Shown here one piece after another: positions 42,431 to 53,929 of a stretch of DNA of 56,249 nt. Position 1 is the first letter of the stretch; each line of letters begins with the position of its first letter. The stretch is from Basidiobolus meristosporus CBS 931.73. Lineage: Eukaryota; Basidiobolomycota; Basidiobolomycetes; Basidiobolales; Basidiobolaceae. Location: positions 1 through 56,249 of the forward strand of contig MCFE01000581.1 in the NCBI GenBank assembly GCA_002104905.1, given 5' to 3'. The translations under genes were made by a program, and so were the position numbers. Below the pieces are notes generated by a model. The model worked only from the letters and a program-made list of their open reading frames with translations, ran no database searches and was not told the origin of the DNA.

Positions 42431-44100
42431 ACTGCACTCAGTATTAATTAAACACAAGCATATGTGATATATTTGATGCCATGTCAAGAACTGCTGTCAA
42501 GTAAGGGTTACTCTGATGTTATGTGTGACAATGCCATAACCTTGGCACCTGATGAATTCTTGCTGAACAAATACTCTACCATCAAATCCTGTTTGCCACT
42601 GGTTCCCATCAACCAGAATATGCTACCACTCTTGTAGTATTGGAGTAAAATCTGATGGTAGTTTCACTGATATCTGGGCCTAAATCATTGTCCAACCTGG
42701 ATAGCTACCTGTATGCTAAAGCAAGAAGGAATCTGTGGGAGCAAAAGCTTTCCACCAGGGCCGATGCATTTGCTCTTCAATAATATCCTTATGCTAATGA
42801 CCAAGTTGTATATCAGGCATTTCAGGCTAAATAGGTCCTTTGAGATACCTGAATATTCTGAGCAATATGGAAAGAAATTGCACAGTATTGGCTACCTAAA
42901 GTATTTCTCATAATGTCTAATTAATTTTATATCCATATGCAGCAATGCAAATATGAAGACTTGATGAGCTTGATATGTATTTATTCAAGTGATCTTCAAA
43001 AGCAATTTCTATCTGGAATACATTGGAAGCATTGTAAGTCATATGCTGACATTGTAGGAATATTTATCCAGAAGCAGATCACCATTGACAACTTGACATA
43101 TCCACAGCCATTCTGCAAGGAGTATATAATGGTATTTGTGACAGAATTTGAGCTGCTATATTTCAAGCATAAAGCCAAATGTGTAGGTCTCTCCAACTAT
43201 TGAATCCATTCTCAACTCCATCTTCCTTTGTGTGTGCAGAATACAGGACCTAGCTTCACCATATCTGAATTTCCTGTGTAGCTGATGTGTGGCAGCATGG
43301 GAAGAGAAGTCAAGTTGCAGGTACTACCATAACCCAATCCCACTAAGAATACAACCTTCAGGTCCATCATGGATGTGATAAGTTGCACATGGAGGATGTC
43401 CAGACAGAGTGGGAAATTACTGTGGACAGATGCGCACATGGAGACACCAATGCATTTGGCATTTAGAAGCTAAGCAGCCCCAATGCATAGGTAATTAATC
43501 AAGTAATGAAAAGTTTGGTTGGCCGCAAAAAGCTACTAGTTCCTAATGGGGCAACTTTACCAAAGTATGTCAGGTTTCTCCTGGGTACCAGCCAATTTCT
43601 AGACCATTCAATAAGAATTCAAACAAGCAAGAATCAGAGCATACCTATTGGGGGACTAAAATCTAGCAGGGAGAAGGAATATGTTGGCCAAGTACCAAGA
43701 AGTATTTTGTGGGTATTCAGGAGGTGTTTGTAGCAAAAGTGGTGGCAACAAAGCATATTCTTGAGATATGTAAAGCCTACCAGCAATCAAGGTATATGAC
43801 AACTTTGCAAGTATAACACTGAAAAGCCATAAAGTTAGGATGATAGATGTGTATCAGTTGCAGCATGTGTGTGCCTGTGTAGAGGTTAGTAAGCAGGAGA
43901 CCAAATGTCTTACTTGATTCAGACCAAATATGGAGCACCCATGGTAGTAGTGGGTAAGCAAGTAAATTGAAGTGATTCTACAATGAATTATATGAATGGC
44001 ACAAGGGGAGGTAGCAAAAGGAAATACCATTTGGTGCATTGGTACAGTGGCATTAAACATTACTAGCTGTAGGCTACCACACCGCCATTATAATGCTTAT
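42431..44100 (+). pseudogene. T4 Tnp2 transposase, 3' part
   Basis: Continues the T4 transposase: CTQY/CTQH region, DEFLLNKYSTIKSC-like, a deletion of about 340 bp at 42713 relative to T3 (DSYLY joins to the WEQKLSTR block), ARFRLNRSFEIPE, then the WKHCKSYADIVGIFIQKQIT block (42937-43203) and, unusually, the full C-terminal region. That includes FLDHSIRIQTSKNQS, RSILWVFRRC and a Val/Glu-rich end. It ends about 44100, where copia D begins. Frames are broken many times. With T5 it gives the most complete C-terminus. Confidence 0.78.
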
Positions 44101-44104
44101 AGCA

Positions 44105-46435
44105 GATGCTATAGTGAGTGCACCTTTGGAAATTTCAAGATTCCAACTTGAATCTATCTTGCAATTCCAGGCTCTTGGCATTTGTTTGAGACCTTATAGA
44201 GACTTTTACTCTTGCAGACCAATAGGTGGTCATCTTGGTCAACAAACCCATCAGGCTTACCCATGTACATATTTTTATCAAGTTCATCAATTAACAATGT
44301 GGTTTTTACATCCATTTGATGAGTAAAAACTTATATTAAGCTGCAATAGCCAACATTAGCCTGATACAGTCAAACCTGGCTCCCAGCACAAAGGTTTCAG
44401 TATAGTCTGGTCATTTTGATTGAGAATATCCTATGGCTACAAGTCTTGCTTAATACCTTCCAATTGTACCATCAGCCTTGTACTTTGTCTTAATATCCAA
44501 GCTAGATCCAATTGATTTTTAGATTTTTGATATTGTGACTAAGTCCCAGGTTTGATTTTCATCAGGGCCTGAAACTCCTCAGACATTGCAGATCTCAAAA
44601 ACTTTATCTGGGGACTATTAATAGCTTTCTTCACAGTCTGGGGCTCATCAATATGGACTGAATAGGCATAGGCTAAGTTTGCCCCATCATTGATATAAAG
44701 ATTTTGGCTATATCTGGTCCAACTGAATTGCCTGGCTTGTAATACTGGAATGACTCCTTCTGGGAAGTCCCTGGGCATGGATACAGGATTAACCACAGTT
44801 GTATAGTCCTCTGGAGTGAAAGAATATCATTGTTTTGCCCTGATTTACTCCTGACTTTTGGTGGATCTGGGATCAGATTTTTGTAATCAAATGATGTCAT
44901 TATTTATGAAAATCTTGACTTTTATTAAACAGCACATCTCTGGACTTGATCAGCTTCTTTGCCTTGGTAGTGTAGAGTCTGTATTCATACTATGTTGCAA
45001 ATGGAGCAGAATCACAGAGTTCTGCACTATAACTCTTATATTTGAAATATACAGCTGTAGCAACTAATTCCACCCAAAAATCATAGTATATTTTTTAATA
45101 ATGAATCATAGGTCTTACCATATCAATTATTGACCTGTATGCGCATTCTGCTACTCACTTATGCTGTAGGGAGTGTGGTGCTGTAGTCTCTTGCTTTGTC
45201 CCATGAATTTTGCAGAAGTGGATGAGGAGCTTTGAGGTAAATTCTCCACAATTATCTGATTTTATATTCTTGATCTTTCTTATCAGTTTCTCTCTCCACC
45301 ATGACTTTAAACTCCCTGAGCTCCAACAGAGCTTCTTCCATCTATTCCATGAAGTGAATCTATGTGTATCTTGTATAATCATTAATAAAAGTGATTAAAT
45401 ACTACATCCATCCAAAGGCAAATACTCAAATTGATTTATACAAATCTCCTGTGTCAGAGCATTTGTGTTTCTTTATTTAAGTAACTTTATTGGCACCCAG
45501 ATATGATGAAATAAAGTTCTACCTGTATAGACTCTGATATCTGATGCTTAAAGCCCCATCTTGATCAGTGATCCTGTGTCCAGAACTGTCAAAACTGAAA
45601 CTGAGTCCTTCTGCAATGGCCTTGCTTACCAATAGTAGGTTCTTGACTGTTTCTAGTACATGGTGTACTTCTTTTGAAACAAGTGTATGGCCTCCTTCAC
45701 TACTTCTAAGGTTTACATGAAAAGTTCCTTCTCCAACAGCATTGAGTGTTCTATCATCACCCATGAGAGCCTTCTTAATTGGAATTTCTTGCTATTGAAT
45801 AAAAAGCTCATTTTGGTGTGTGAAGTGTTGATATGCTCCACAGTCAATATACCACTTCTGAGAATCCCTGTTTCTGGTCATATTTAGTGCAGATACCAGT
45901 AGAGTATCTTCCGTTGCAGTCACATTCCCATACAGGTTTTTTCTGCTGATTATAACTCTTCTTAAGGCACTAGTCTGATGCATATCCTTTCTATTGGCAG
46001 TAGTTGCAAAACAGGTTGCTGTAGCCTTTAAAGGGTCCTGAGTACCTTGTTTACAGGTTATCATTGCTTATTAACACATTTTCTTTTTCCTTCTTATTGG
46101 CACATGAGTTTCTTCACTCTTCATCCAAGAACTTTCCATATATATAATTTTAGGGTAAATCTTCAGTTCTGGACTCTAGGACTTATACAAGGCCCTGAAG
46201 CACATATGCCTGACTATTCAGGATGGTAAATATTATATCTTCATCAGTAGTTAGTACACCCACAGATTCCATCTCACCAACAACAGGTTAAATCTGTTAA
46301 TTAGATTTAGACTTCATTTCTTTGCCTGGTAACATTTTTGTAGTTAAGAATTTTTGTCCAAGATACACTTTCTTAGCAGCAGAACATGACTAGTAGGTGT
46401 CTTCAAATGCCTTTCATGCATTTTGACATGAGTTG
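44105..46435 (-). pseudogene. Copia element D (family 1), scrambled and truncated
   Basis: Family 1 relic without LTRs. From high to low coordinate: part of gag (DTY-stop-SCSAAKKVYLGQKF near 46345-46415), gag C-terminus with a decayed knuckle and protease (45792-46064, WYIDCGAYQHFTHQNELF, where DSGA is DCGA), pre-integrase (45519-45764, NLLLVSKAIAEGLSFSFD), integrase with the middle Asp (45155-45382, IKSDNCGEFTSK), linker (44539-44900, NPVSMPRDFPEGVIP) and RT fingers (to about 44105). At 46430 its gag runs into the minus-strand gypsy integrase, and at 44105 RT runs into T4 transposase. Confidence 0.82.
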
Positions 46436-47310
46436 TTGTAGGAAAATTCTGCAAGTGGTAGCAGCTGGGTCCAGTTGTCTTGCTGATATTTGATATAGTA
46501 CTGGAGGTGTTGTTCAAGAATCTGGTTAATTCTCTCCCTCTGACCATCTGACTAATGATGAAAAGTAGTTGAGAGCTTGACTGCACACCAAAATATTGCA
46601 TGAAGTATTTCCAGAATTTTGATATGAACTGGGGTTCTCTATCAGATACAATGTTGCTTGGGATAACATGGAGCCAGAAAATGTTCTTGATTTCTAGGTA
46701 AGTACTCTCCTTGGCATCAATATTCTTGGAGCCAGGAATGAAGTGAGCCATCTTTGTGAGTCTATCTGCCACTACCAGGACTGAATTAAATTGGTTAGAC
46801 TCTGAGGTTGGTTATGAAGTCTATTGAAATTGACTTCCATTGCCAGTCAGGAATTGGCAAGGGTTGAAGAAGTCCATATGGCTGGTGTTAGGTAGATTTT
46901 GCACAATTACATGTGTCACAGGATTGAAGGTATTCCTTGACAAGGGATATCATCTTGGGCCACCAGAAGTCCCTCTTGATTGCATTTATAGTTTTGGCAG
47001 TACCAAAATGTCCTGCAGCCATTGCATCATGGCAAGAGTGGATGATATCTAACTGGGTATCAAGGTGTGGGACAAGCAGTTGGTGCCGGTGATAGATGAT
47101 GTCAATGACTAGATTTAGGTGCTGAAGGTTTGGGAACTTGGGCAGTGGGTGAGTGGGAGACTTGAGGCATTTCTTGATTGTTGCCACTGTGGAGTTGGTG
47201 GCTTGGTTGATCTTGACTTTCTCAAGGACTAGAGGAGCTATAACACTGGAGGACTGAGTTGCAAGGAGCTCAAAATGTCTTTTGTTGAGTATAGGGCTTT
47301 TCATTTGCCA
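46436..47310 (-). pseudogene. Minus-strand gypsy integrase
   Basis: Close relative of the plus-strand element at 13777-14895. 46888-47304 has LNKRHFELLATQSSSVIAPL, HSCHDAMAAGHFGTAKTINA and SCDTCNCAKS, with the HHCC zinc set complete, unlike the plus copy. 46344-46772 has the core from VADRLTKMAHFIPGSKNIDA to NIVSDREPQF, where the second Asp motif is more canonical (SDREP) than in the plus copy, and RELTRF in place of the third acid segment. The first Asp segment (SIDFIT) lies in a shifted frame near 46820. It ends by fusion with copia D gag at about 46430. Confidence 0.87.
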
Positions 47311-48067
47311 ACAGGCATCATCCCTTCTTCAAGGGAATGCTCCATCTTTCTAGACAGGGCATCAGGTTTTCCTTGTTTCACATCAGGTCTATAGGTGATG
47401 ACAAAGTCAAGGCTAGACAGGATGAGGGACCATCTGGCTTATCTCTGGTTCAATACTTTTGAGGTGGTAAAGTACTCAAGGTTTGTGTGGTCACAAAAGA
47501 TCTTTATCTTTTGAGCTGCACCATCAAGGTAGTGTCTCCATTGTTCAAAGGCAACAATGATTGCAAGTAGTTCCTTGTCATAGATATTATAGTTTACTTC
47601 AGCTGGAGTAAATTTTTGGGAATTGAATGCAGTAGGGTCTAGCACAATCTTATCATCATACCTGGAAAGGATGGCACCAAGGGCAAATTCAGAAGCATCA
47701 GTTTCTGTCATGGAAGGTCTCTCAAGGTCAGGGTGGGCAAGCAGGGAGGCATGCAGGCAGCATTTTTTGATAGAATCTAAGGACTCAGACTGTTCCTTAT
47801 TCCAGGCAAAGGGCAGATGTTCTAGGTGAGCTTTGTCAAGGGAGTGGCTATCTTCAAGTAGTTGGCAATGAATCTGTGGTAGAAGTTGGCAAATCTATAG
47901 AAGAATTGAACTTCTTTTACAGAACAGGGAGTTTGCCAGGATTGGATGGCTTCTATTTTGTTGGGGTTCATTCTTGTTCCATTTAAGCTTATAAGATAGC
48001 CTTGGAACTCAACTTCTTTCTGGTCAAACTCACATTTTTCCAGTTTGGCATAGAGGCCAGCTGTGTC
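47311..48067 (-). pseudogene. Minus-strand gypsy RNase H and RT end
   Basis: 47439-47711 is RNase H with the catalytic TETDASEFALGAILSRYDD, AEVNYNIYDKELLAI and CDHTNLEYF, so the Asp lost in the plus copy is intact here. 47712-48067 in other frames reads the RT connection: AKLEKCEFDQKEVEFQGYLI, NGTRMNPNKIEAIQSW and FANFYHRFIANYLKIATPL. RT is cut at its thumb where T3 begins at about 48068. It serves as the reference for what was deleted in the plus-strand element at 13200. Confidence 0.87.
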
Positions 48068-48360
48068 CCCTATGAAAAATCATTGAGATGATTGCGTCAA
48101 AAGGCCATCACAAATATAAAGTCCTGTGACTAAGAGGTACTGATTTTATGGGGAAACTGTCCAAAGAGTGTTAAAAAATAATTGCACCCCAGACTGCACA
48201 AAAAACTTAGTCAGAATTATTCATTCCAACAATATAAAAGTGGCTTTTGATTGGTTCCCTGCCAATTTGCTCACTTTTTGATCCCAGACACTCTATTGCC
48301 TCCTACGTTTGTCTGAATTGATTGGCTATTGACTCTTTTGCACACTCCTTACTTCCTGAT
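48068..48360 (-). mobile_element. Terminal region of transposon T3
   Basis: Best-placed terminus: gypsy RT sequence stops and CCCCTATGAAAAATCATTGA starts, in line with T1 (5572) and T2 (28262). Shared further landmarks are TCAAAAGG, TCACAAAT, CTAAGAGGTACTGAT, AAAGTGGCTTTTGATTGG and GATTGGCTATTGACTC. Repeated TTGATTGG/GATTGGCT words may be subterminal protein-binding repeats. The opposite end of a complete element, which should carry the inverted terminus, is not in the window. Confidence 0.6.
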
Positions 48361-50463
48361 TCTACCATTTTTTTACTTTTCATGCATTCAATTTGATTTA
48401 TTTCTGTTGAAACTTCAGTTGTACCTCAATTGCCAATTCTATTGACTTATACAAGTCTCTATACCCTACACTAACATTAAGCCCAACCCCATACTCAACA
48501 AGTAATTCCATTAAAATCCACCACTCAATAAGTATTTCTGCTGTATGCTCTGGTTCCACAACTTTGGCGGGAACCCAACAGCATTATGCCACTGTTCATT
48601 CACTGGCTCCCACATGTCCTGGTCTTCAGCCGGCACTGCAAGGTATAGCTTCTCATCTGCCAGTCTTTGCAATAAATCCTTGCAATATTCCAGTGTATTT
48701 TCTTGAGCACTGCTCTTGTAGAAGTACTACAACTTCTTGGTGTGCCTATTAATGTTCCAAAACTCCACTGAAGGCATTGTGATAGTCTTTCAAGCCCTTA
48801 ATGTTGTTGTCTTGTCTGTCAGTGGGATCTCCACTCTGTCAGCCATGGAGGCTGTGGAGGCTGTGGTAGACAAATTGCCTTTTTCAGCAAACTCATCTAC
48901 CTTGCTGGTGTATAGCTGAACTGGCTGCACTTCCAACTCTTGTGAAAGCAGCTGTTATCTTGTTGGTAATTCTTTTTGGCTATGATGGGACTTATTCTGC
49001 TCCTGGCTTGCAGCATTAATTGGCAAGAACTGCGGTTTTTTGGCATGCCTCCATGTCTTGGGGTTGGGTGGATATTTTTCCCTTTACCTTTTCCTTTAAT
49101 ACTGCCAGGTCTTTCACTGCTGCTTTGTCTGAGTGCTTCTTGTAAAGAACTATGTTTTCTCCTGGATGCATTCTGCTCTGACGCATCTGTTTTGGCCTGC
49201 TTGTCCCTTGCTGGCACTCTTCTGGCAGCCTGACATTTCTTTTCCGCTTGTTTTGAGCTCTCAACTGTAGTTGTGACAGGCTCCTGTAAATGCAACTGGT
49301 TTTTATCCCTGCCAGGTCCTTCACTGCTACATAGACTGGGTGCTTCTTGAGTGGTATACGCTTTTTCCTTGATAAATGTTGTGCTGGTGCATCTGTGTTT
49401 GCCTGCTTGTCCCTAATTGGCACTCTTCCAGCTACCTGACATCTCTTTAATGCTTGTCTGGATCTTTTAGCCCTGCTTGTAACAGGCTCCTGAGGAAGCC
49501 ACTGGTTTTTAGCTATGGCACCTTTGTTCTTCTGCCTTCAATAGTTTCTGCTATTCTTAAGGTACTTTCTTAGCACACCAATGCTGACCCAAAATCCGTT
49601 TGCCCATTTGAATCCAGGATAATGCTCATGGAAAAAGTCAATTGCATTCTGTTTGGCCTTGAGTTCCTGATGGTCCCATGGTATGCCAGCCTTATGGTGA
49701 TGGCATGCTAGACTTCTGGCAGCCTCTTGTATATTAGCCCACTCTTCATTATTGCACTCAACAGCTTCATGGATCTTGAATGTCTTTTGATTTTTAGCCT
49801 TTGGTATAAACACCACATTGTCTCCCTCCCATGCTGTGATAGGTTTTTCTGTGGCCTTTATCTTTGGGCACTGTTGTTGTGCTTCAAAAACTGTACAGTG
49901 TTCTGCTGCTGTTACACTGGGAAATGGCTCAATTCTTGGCTGTGATATTGAGCTACTTGAGTTCCTACTTTGCAGCAAAGATACTGCTTTCCCTACCTGG
50001 GATACTGATTGCTCTACAAGTATTATCCACTCATCCTGTTTCTGGACTATTTCCTGATTTCTCTGGGCCATTGCATCCATCCTATCAGCCACTCACCTAA
50101 TTGCTTCATTAATGCTTTGGTATGAGCTGACAACATACTTGCTAATATGGGTGGTGGTGATGTTATCATGGCCACTTGCTGATCTTCAACTGAGGGTACC
50201 GCATTTGCTACATTCTGATCTGCCAGAGCATAATGGTCAGCTTGTGGCACCACAGAGGTTCTCAATTGTCTACTTGACTGAGAGCCTGAGGAGTCTGCAT
50301 TATTACCTTCAATGGGCGCACTGTCCACAGGACCTTTATTGGGTGTAGCCCTGCTTGTTGCACTGAATGTCAAAGCAAGCTGTTGTTCAGCTGTTCTTCT
50401 GTTGCCATCAGCAGAGGGGTTTGGTTGAGAACCAGATGACTTTGCTTTATTTTTTTGCGGCAT
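48361..50463 (-). pseudogene. T3 accessory protein gene (best copy)
   Basis: Second gene of the T transposon, starting at ATG 50463. 50047-50463 gives an N-terminus rich in Ser, Gln, Asn and Ala (MPQKNKAKSSGSQPNP), likely disordered. After a frameshift, 49538-50092 (184 residues) holds the conserved core: MADRMDAMAQRNQEIVQKQD, FKIHEAVECNNEEWANIQEA, HHHKAGIPWDHQELKAKQNA, FFHEHYPGFKWANGFWV and LRKYLKNSRNY. Past a stop, 49016-49423 is basic and Lys/Gln/Arg-rich. The C-terminus near 48780 reads HNAFSGVLEH. About 600-700 residues in life. Homologues in T1, T2 and T4. By analogy with TnpA of CACTA elements it may bind transposon ends; inference only. Confidence 0.65.
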
Positions 50464-50685
50464 ATATATGGATGTGAGTCAAACCAAAGGGGAAATGGTG
50501 CTACATATACATGTGTATATGGTGCCACAACTCTATTTATAATGCTTACTATAGTGGGCCATCATTGAATCTTACATTCATGTAGGTGTGATGTCTCAGA
50601 TACAAGACTGTCTTAAGTTCACATGAATATTGACCAAAAAGTGATATAATAGTGTTACATTGTTGAAGGTCAAACTGTTTGCCCC
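50464..50685. promoter_or_regulatory. Divergent promoter region of T3
   Basis: 222 bp between the accessory ATG (50463, minus) and the first transposase-side ATG (50686, plus). It contains TATATATGG beside the accessory start, a near-palindrome CATATACATGTGTATATGG followed by GTGCCACAA, AATGCTTACTATAG and ATCATTGAATC. The same blocks and spacing occur in T4 at 40998-41216. It would drive both genes; no other evidence is available. Confidence 0.5.
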
Positions 50686-52790
50686 ATGGACAAGACTACT
50701 TTAACTCAATGCCATAAGAGAAGAGAAAAAAGACCATGAGGCTATTGTGGCAAGCCTCTCAGCCATGAAGCACGCAGACAGCATAGGAAGTATTCCAAGG
50801 ATCATGGCCAGTGTTTTGCCACCCAGGTCATACTTGACCAATCATTGGTCACTACTATACCAACATTATCTTGCCAGCCAGTTGATACTTCTATATTGGC
50901 ACCTGGCCATCTTTGTCACCTTGCATAAACTGAGTCAGATGAGTTTGTGATGCCTTTAGGCTCACCTCAGCCTTCTGAATATGTCATGCAGAGTGATAGC
51001 TATGACAATGAAGGTACACTGATGGATTTTGAGTCTATCTCCCCTAACAACAGTACCATGTATGGGCCCAGTCAAATCCCTTTATGCAATGAGATAACAC
51101 CTGCTGAAACAAATGCCAAGGATACTTTATGGAGCCCAGTAGTCCATCTACTGGTGAGTGATGTAATGTTGTGGCTAGAGAAGTGGCATGTTTCCACTAA
51201 TATCAGGAATGGGGGCTCTGAGGACTTACTGCTACTTCTTGCTAAAGTCATTCCAAAATGTAACTTACTATATACATAGTACAAGTGGACAACTGTCATG
51301 CAGCTGGCAACATATGACCTGGAGACTTTCCTGACTCCAGCTTGTGTTAACAGTTGTAAGGCACTCACATCCAACAATGCCACCATTGCTACATGTCCAA
51401 ATTGTTGGGAATCCACCAACATTAAGGGAAGACATTATTGACACTCCATATATATTCTAGTAATACCCCATCTAAAGAAGCTCATGCAGTCCAACAAATA
51501 TTGCAAGGCTATAAAGTACTGCACTCAGCATCAACCAAGCACAAACATATCCAGTATATTTGATGGCAAACATTACAAACAGCTAAGAAGCAAGGGCTAC
51601 TTTGAAGGTATGTATGACCATACCTTTGCTTTAGCACTTGATGGATTCTCATTAAACAAGTACTCTGCCAGCAAATCCTGCTGGTCATGGATTCTCATCA
51701 ACCTGAATCTGCCACCTATCTTATGGTATTAGAGCAAAAATCTGATGGTAGTCTCACTGGTATATGGGCCTAAATCACAGTCTAACCTGGATAGCTACCT
51801 GTATTCATTGCTGGATGCATTTTGTATGCTTTCTAGTGGGATGACAGTAAATGGCTGTTATGTAAAAGCGTATATTATTATCTGCATTGAAGATACCCCA
51901 GCCATAAGCAAGATAGCTGTCTTCTCTGGGCACAATGGATGGTATCGCTGCTTAATGTGTGAGATACAGGTTACTTGCTCCATAACTCACACACATTATT
52001 ATTACCCAAACACCAACACAAAGAACATCATTTTCCCACAGAGACAACTTATGGAAGTCAGCATGCAATTGCAGCAAAATTGGCAAGCTATAAGCCATCA
52101 GCTGAAATATGGTATTTATTGGAAACTGGAGATACTTAAGATAGAGGGTGTCTGTTCAAGCAAAAGCTTTCCACTGGGAGTAATGCATTTGCTTTTCAAC
52201 AATATCCCTATACTGATGACCAAGTTGTACATGGGGCATTTCAAGCTAAATGAGCCCTTTGAGATACCGGAGAAATTTGAAAGAATTGGCAGGATATTAT
52301 AGAGTGTCCACTACCTTATTTACTTCTCACAGGCTCCAATCAACATTCATATGCATATACAACAATACAAATGCAAAGACTGGATGAACTGGATATGTAT
52401 TTATTCAAGTGGCCTTTTGAAGCCATTCCTACTAAGAGTACATTGGAAGCATTGGGAGTTATATGTGGACATTGTTGGAATATTTATCCAGAAGCAAATC
52501 ACCAATGCCAACTTGATGCATCTACAGCTGTTCTGCAAGGAGATTGTAATGGAATTTGAGCAGCTACACTACAAACATAATGCTGAATGTGTAGATCTCT
52601 GCCTCTACTGTATCTATTTGCTACTCCATTTTGCTTGGAGTATGAAGAATATTGTACCTTGCTTCACCTTTTGGGAGTTTCCTATGGAGCAGATGTGTGG
52701 GTAGATAGGAAGACAAGTCAAGTTACAGGTACTACCATATCCTAGTCTCATCAAGAATATTACTTTCAAGTCTGTGATTGATGTGATGAG
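50686..52790 (+). pseudogene. T3 Tnp2/Transposase_21-like transposase (best copy)
   Basis: DNA transposase relic in a few long pieces. 50947-51279 is Ser/Asn/Glu-containing (DFESISPNNSTMYGPSQIPL). About 51330-51420 has a CPNC motif. 51484-51732 reads IFDGKHYKQLRSKGYFEGMY, FALALDGFSLNKYSASKSCW and LINLNLPP (PF02992-type core with its Asp in LDGF). 51745-52302 has LVYGPKSQSNLDSYLYSLLD, IEDTPAISKIAVFSGHNGWY, RCLMCEI, HTHYYYPNTNT and FPLGVMHLLFNNIPILMTKL. 52351-52704 ends FWEFPMEQMCG. Copia C inserted at 52791. Stops sit between pieces. This family cuts and pastes DNA in CACTA-like elements. Confidence 0.85.
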
Positions 52791-53138
52791 TATTGTAAGA
52801 GTCTTGGAGATATTGGAAGTGATTGTGAGGACAAGTAGATTATGTGGTTTTCACTTAATGATTTATTGAATGTAAAAGTAGTATTTATTCTTTTACATGG
52901 TCTTGACATAACAAGCATGTAGAATAGGCTAAGGAAGGTCCCAAGAACATGTGTGCAAAGTTTGGGTTTGCTTGGACAACTTTGAGAATTTTCATGTTCT
53001 AGGTACCTGGTATTTTGGTGAAAATATTCTAAGTAAATCCCAACAAGGAATTTGGTCAGTATTCTCTAGGATTTGAATGTAATGATCTAAGTGACTAAGT
53101 TAGGTGAATATTCAGGTGGAAATACCAATTTTCCAACA
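52791..53138 (-). repeat. 3' LTR of copia element C (family 1)
   Basis: 348 bp; on plus it begins TATTGTAAGAGTC, where family members have TGTTG, and ends CCAACA. The internal side on minus is a purine tract (GAGTTGGAG). The copia C polyprotein reading ends at 53087, inside this LTR, as in many copia elements. The left flank is T3 transposase (GATGTGATGAG). Confidence 0.88.
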
Positions 53139-53929
53139 CTCCAACTCAGACAAATGCTCATACTGACTAGTCCTAATTCTGACCTAAGATATTCAGACTT
53201 GTCTCTACCTAATGGTTTGGTAAAGATGTCTGCAATCATTTGCACTGTAGGACAGTAAGCTAAGCTAACTAAGTTATTTTCTGTAGCTTCACATATGAAA
53301 TGATGTCTAATATCTATGTGCTTGGTTCTAGCATGAAAGGTCAGATTTCTACCTAATTGTATACATCCTTGATTATCTTGAAGTAAAGTAATAGGCATTT
53401 TTTGACATAGGCCTAAATCTGTAAAAAGCTTTCTTAACCACATTGCTTCTTTTGTAGCTTTACAGGCTGCCATATGCTCTGCCTCTGTGGTAGAGAGTGC
53501 TATGGTTGGTTGCTTTCTTGAGTTCCATGAAATTGCTCCCTTACAGTAAAGACAGGTGCATCCTGTGGTAGTTCTTCTGTCTTCTAAATTTTGTCCCCAA
53601 TTGGCATCAGAGTATCCCACAAGATCCTGTTCTGAATCCTTATAAGTGTATCTTAAGCAGATATCAGCAGCTCCTTTTTGATACCTAAAAATTTGCCCAA
53701 CTGCTGCAATATGATCAGATCCATAGTTCTGATTATGCTGACTCACAGCTCCCACTGAATATGAGATATCTGGACGTGTTCCAAGCATGATATACATCAG
53801 ACTACTGACCACAGATTGATAAGGAAGGTCAGGGCTTTCAGATGGCACCAAGCTCTCTTGATTTGGTTGAGTTTTTACCAAGTTAAGGTTTGTCTGCATT
53901 GGTGTAGCTGCCGGTTTACAGTCTTCCAT
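53087..53929 (-). pseudogene. Copia C RNase H and RT end (280-residue frame)
   Basis: A single open frame of 280 residues: RT thumb/connection (MEDCKPAATPMQTNLNLVKT, YIMLGTRPDISYSVGAVSQH), then RNase H with all acidic motifs (GYSDANW, STTEAEHMAA, LQDNQGC, KHIDIRHHF) and the end DIFTKPLGRDKSEYLRSELG. The start Met is internal: the upstream codon before MEDC is a TAA where copia B has CAA (KKYQMDD), so one point mutation separates this frame from the RT piece upstream. It is the best-preserved copia C-terminus in the window. Confidence 0.93.
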
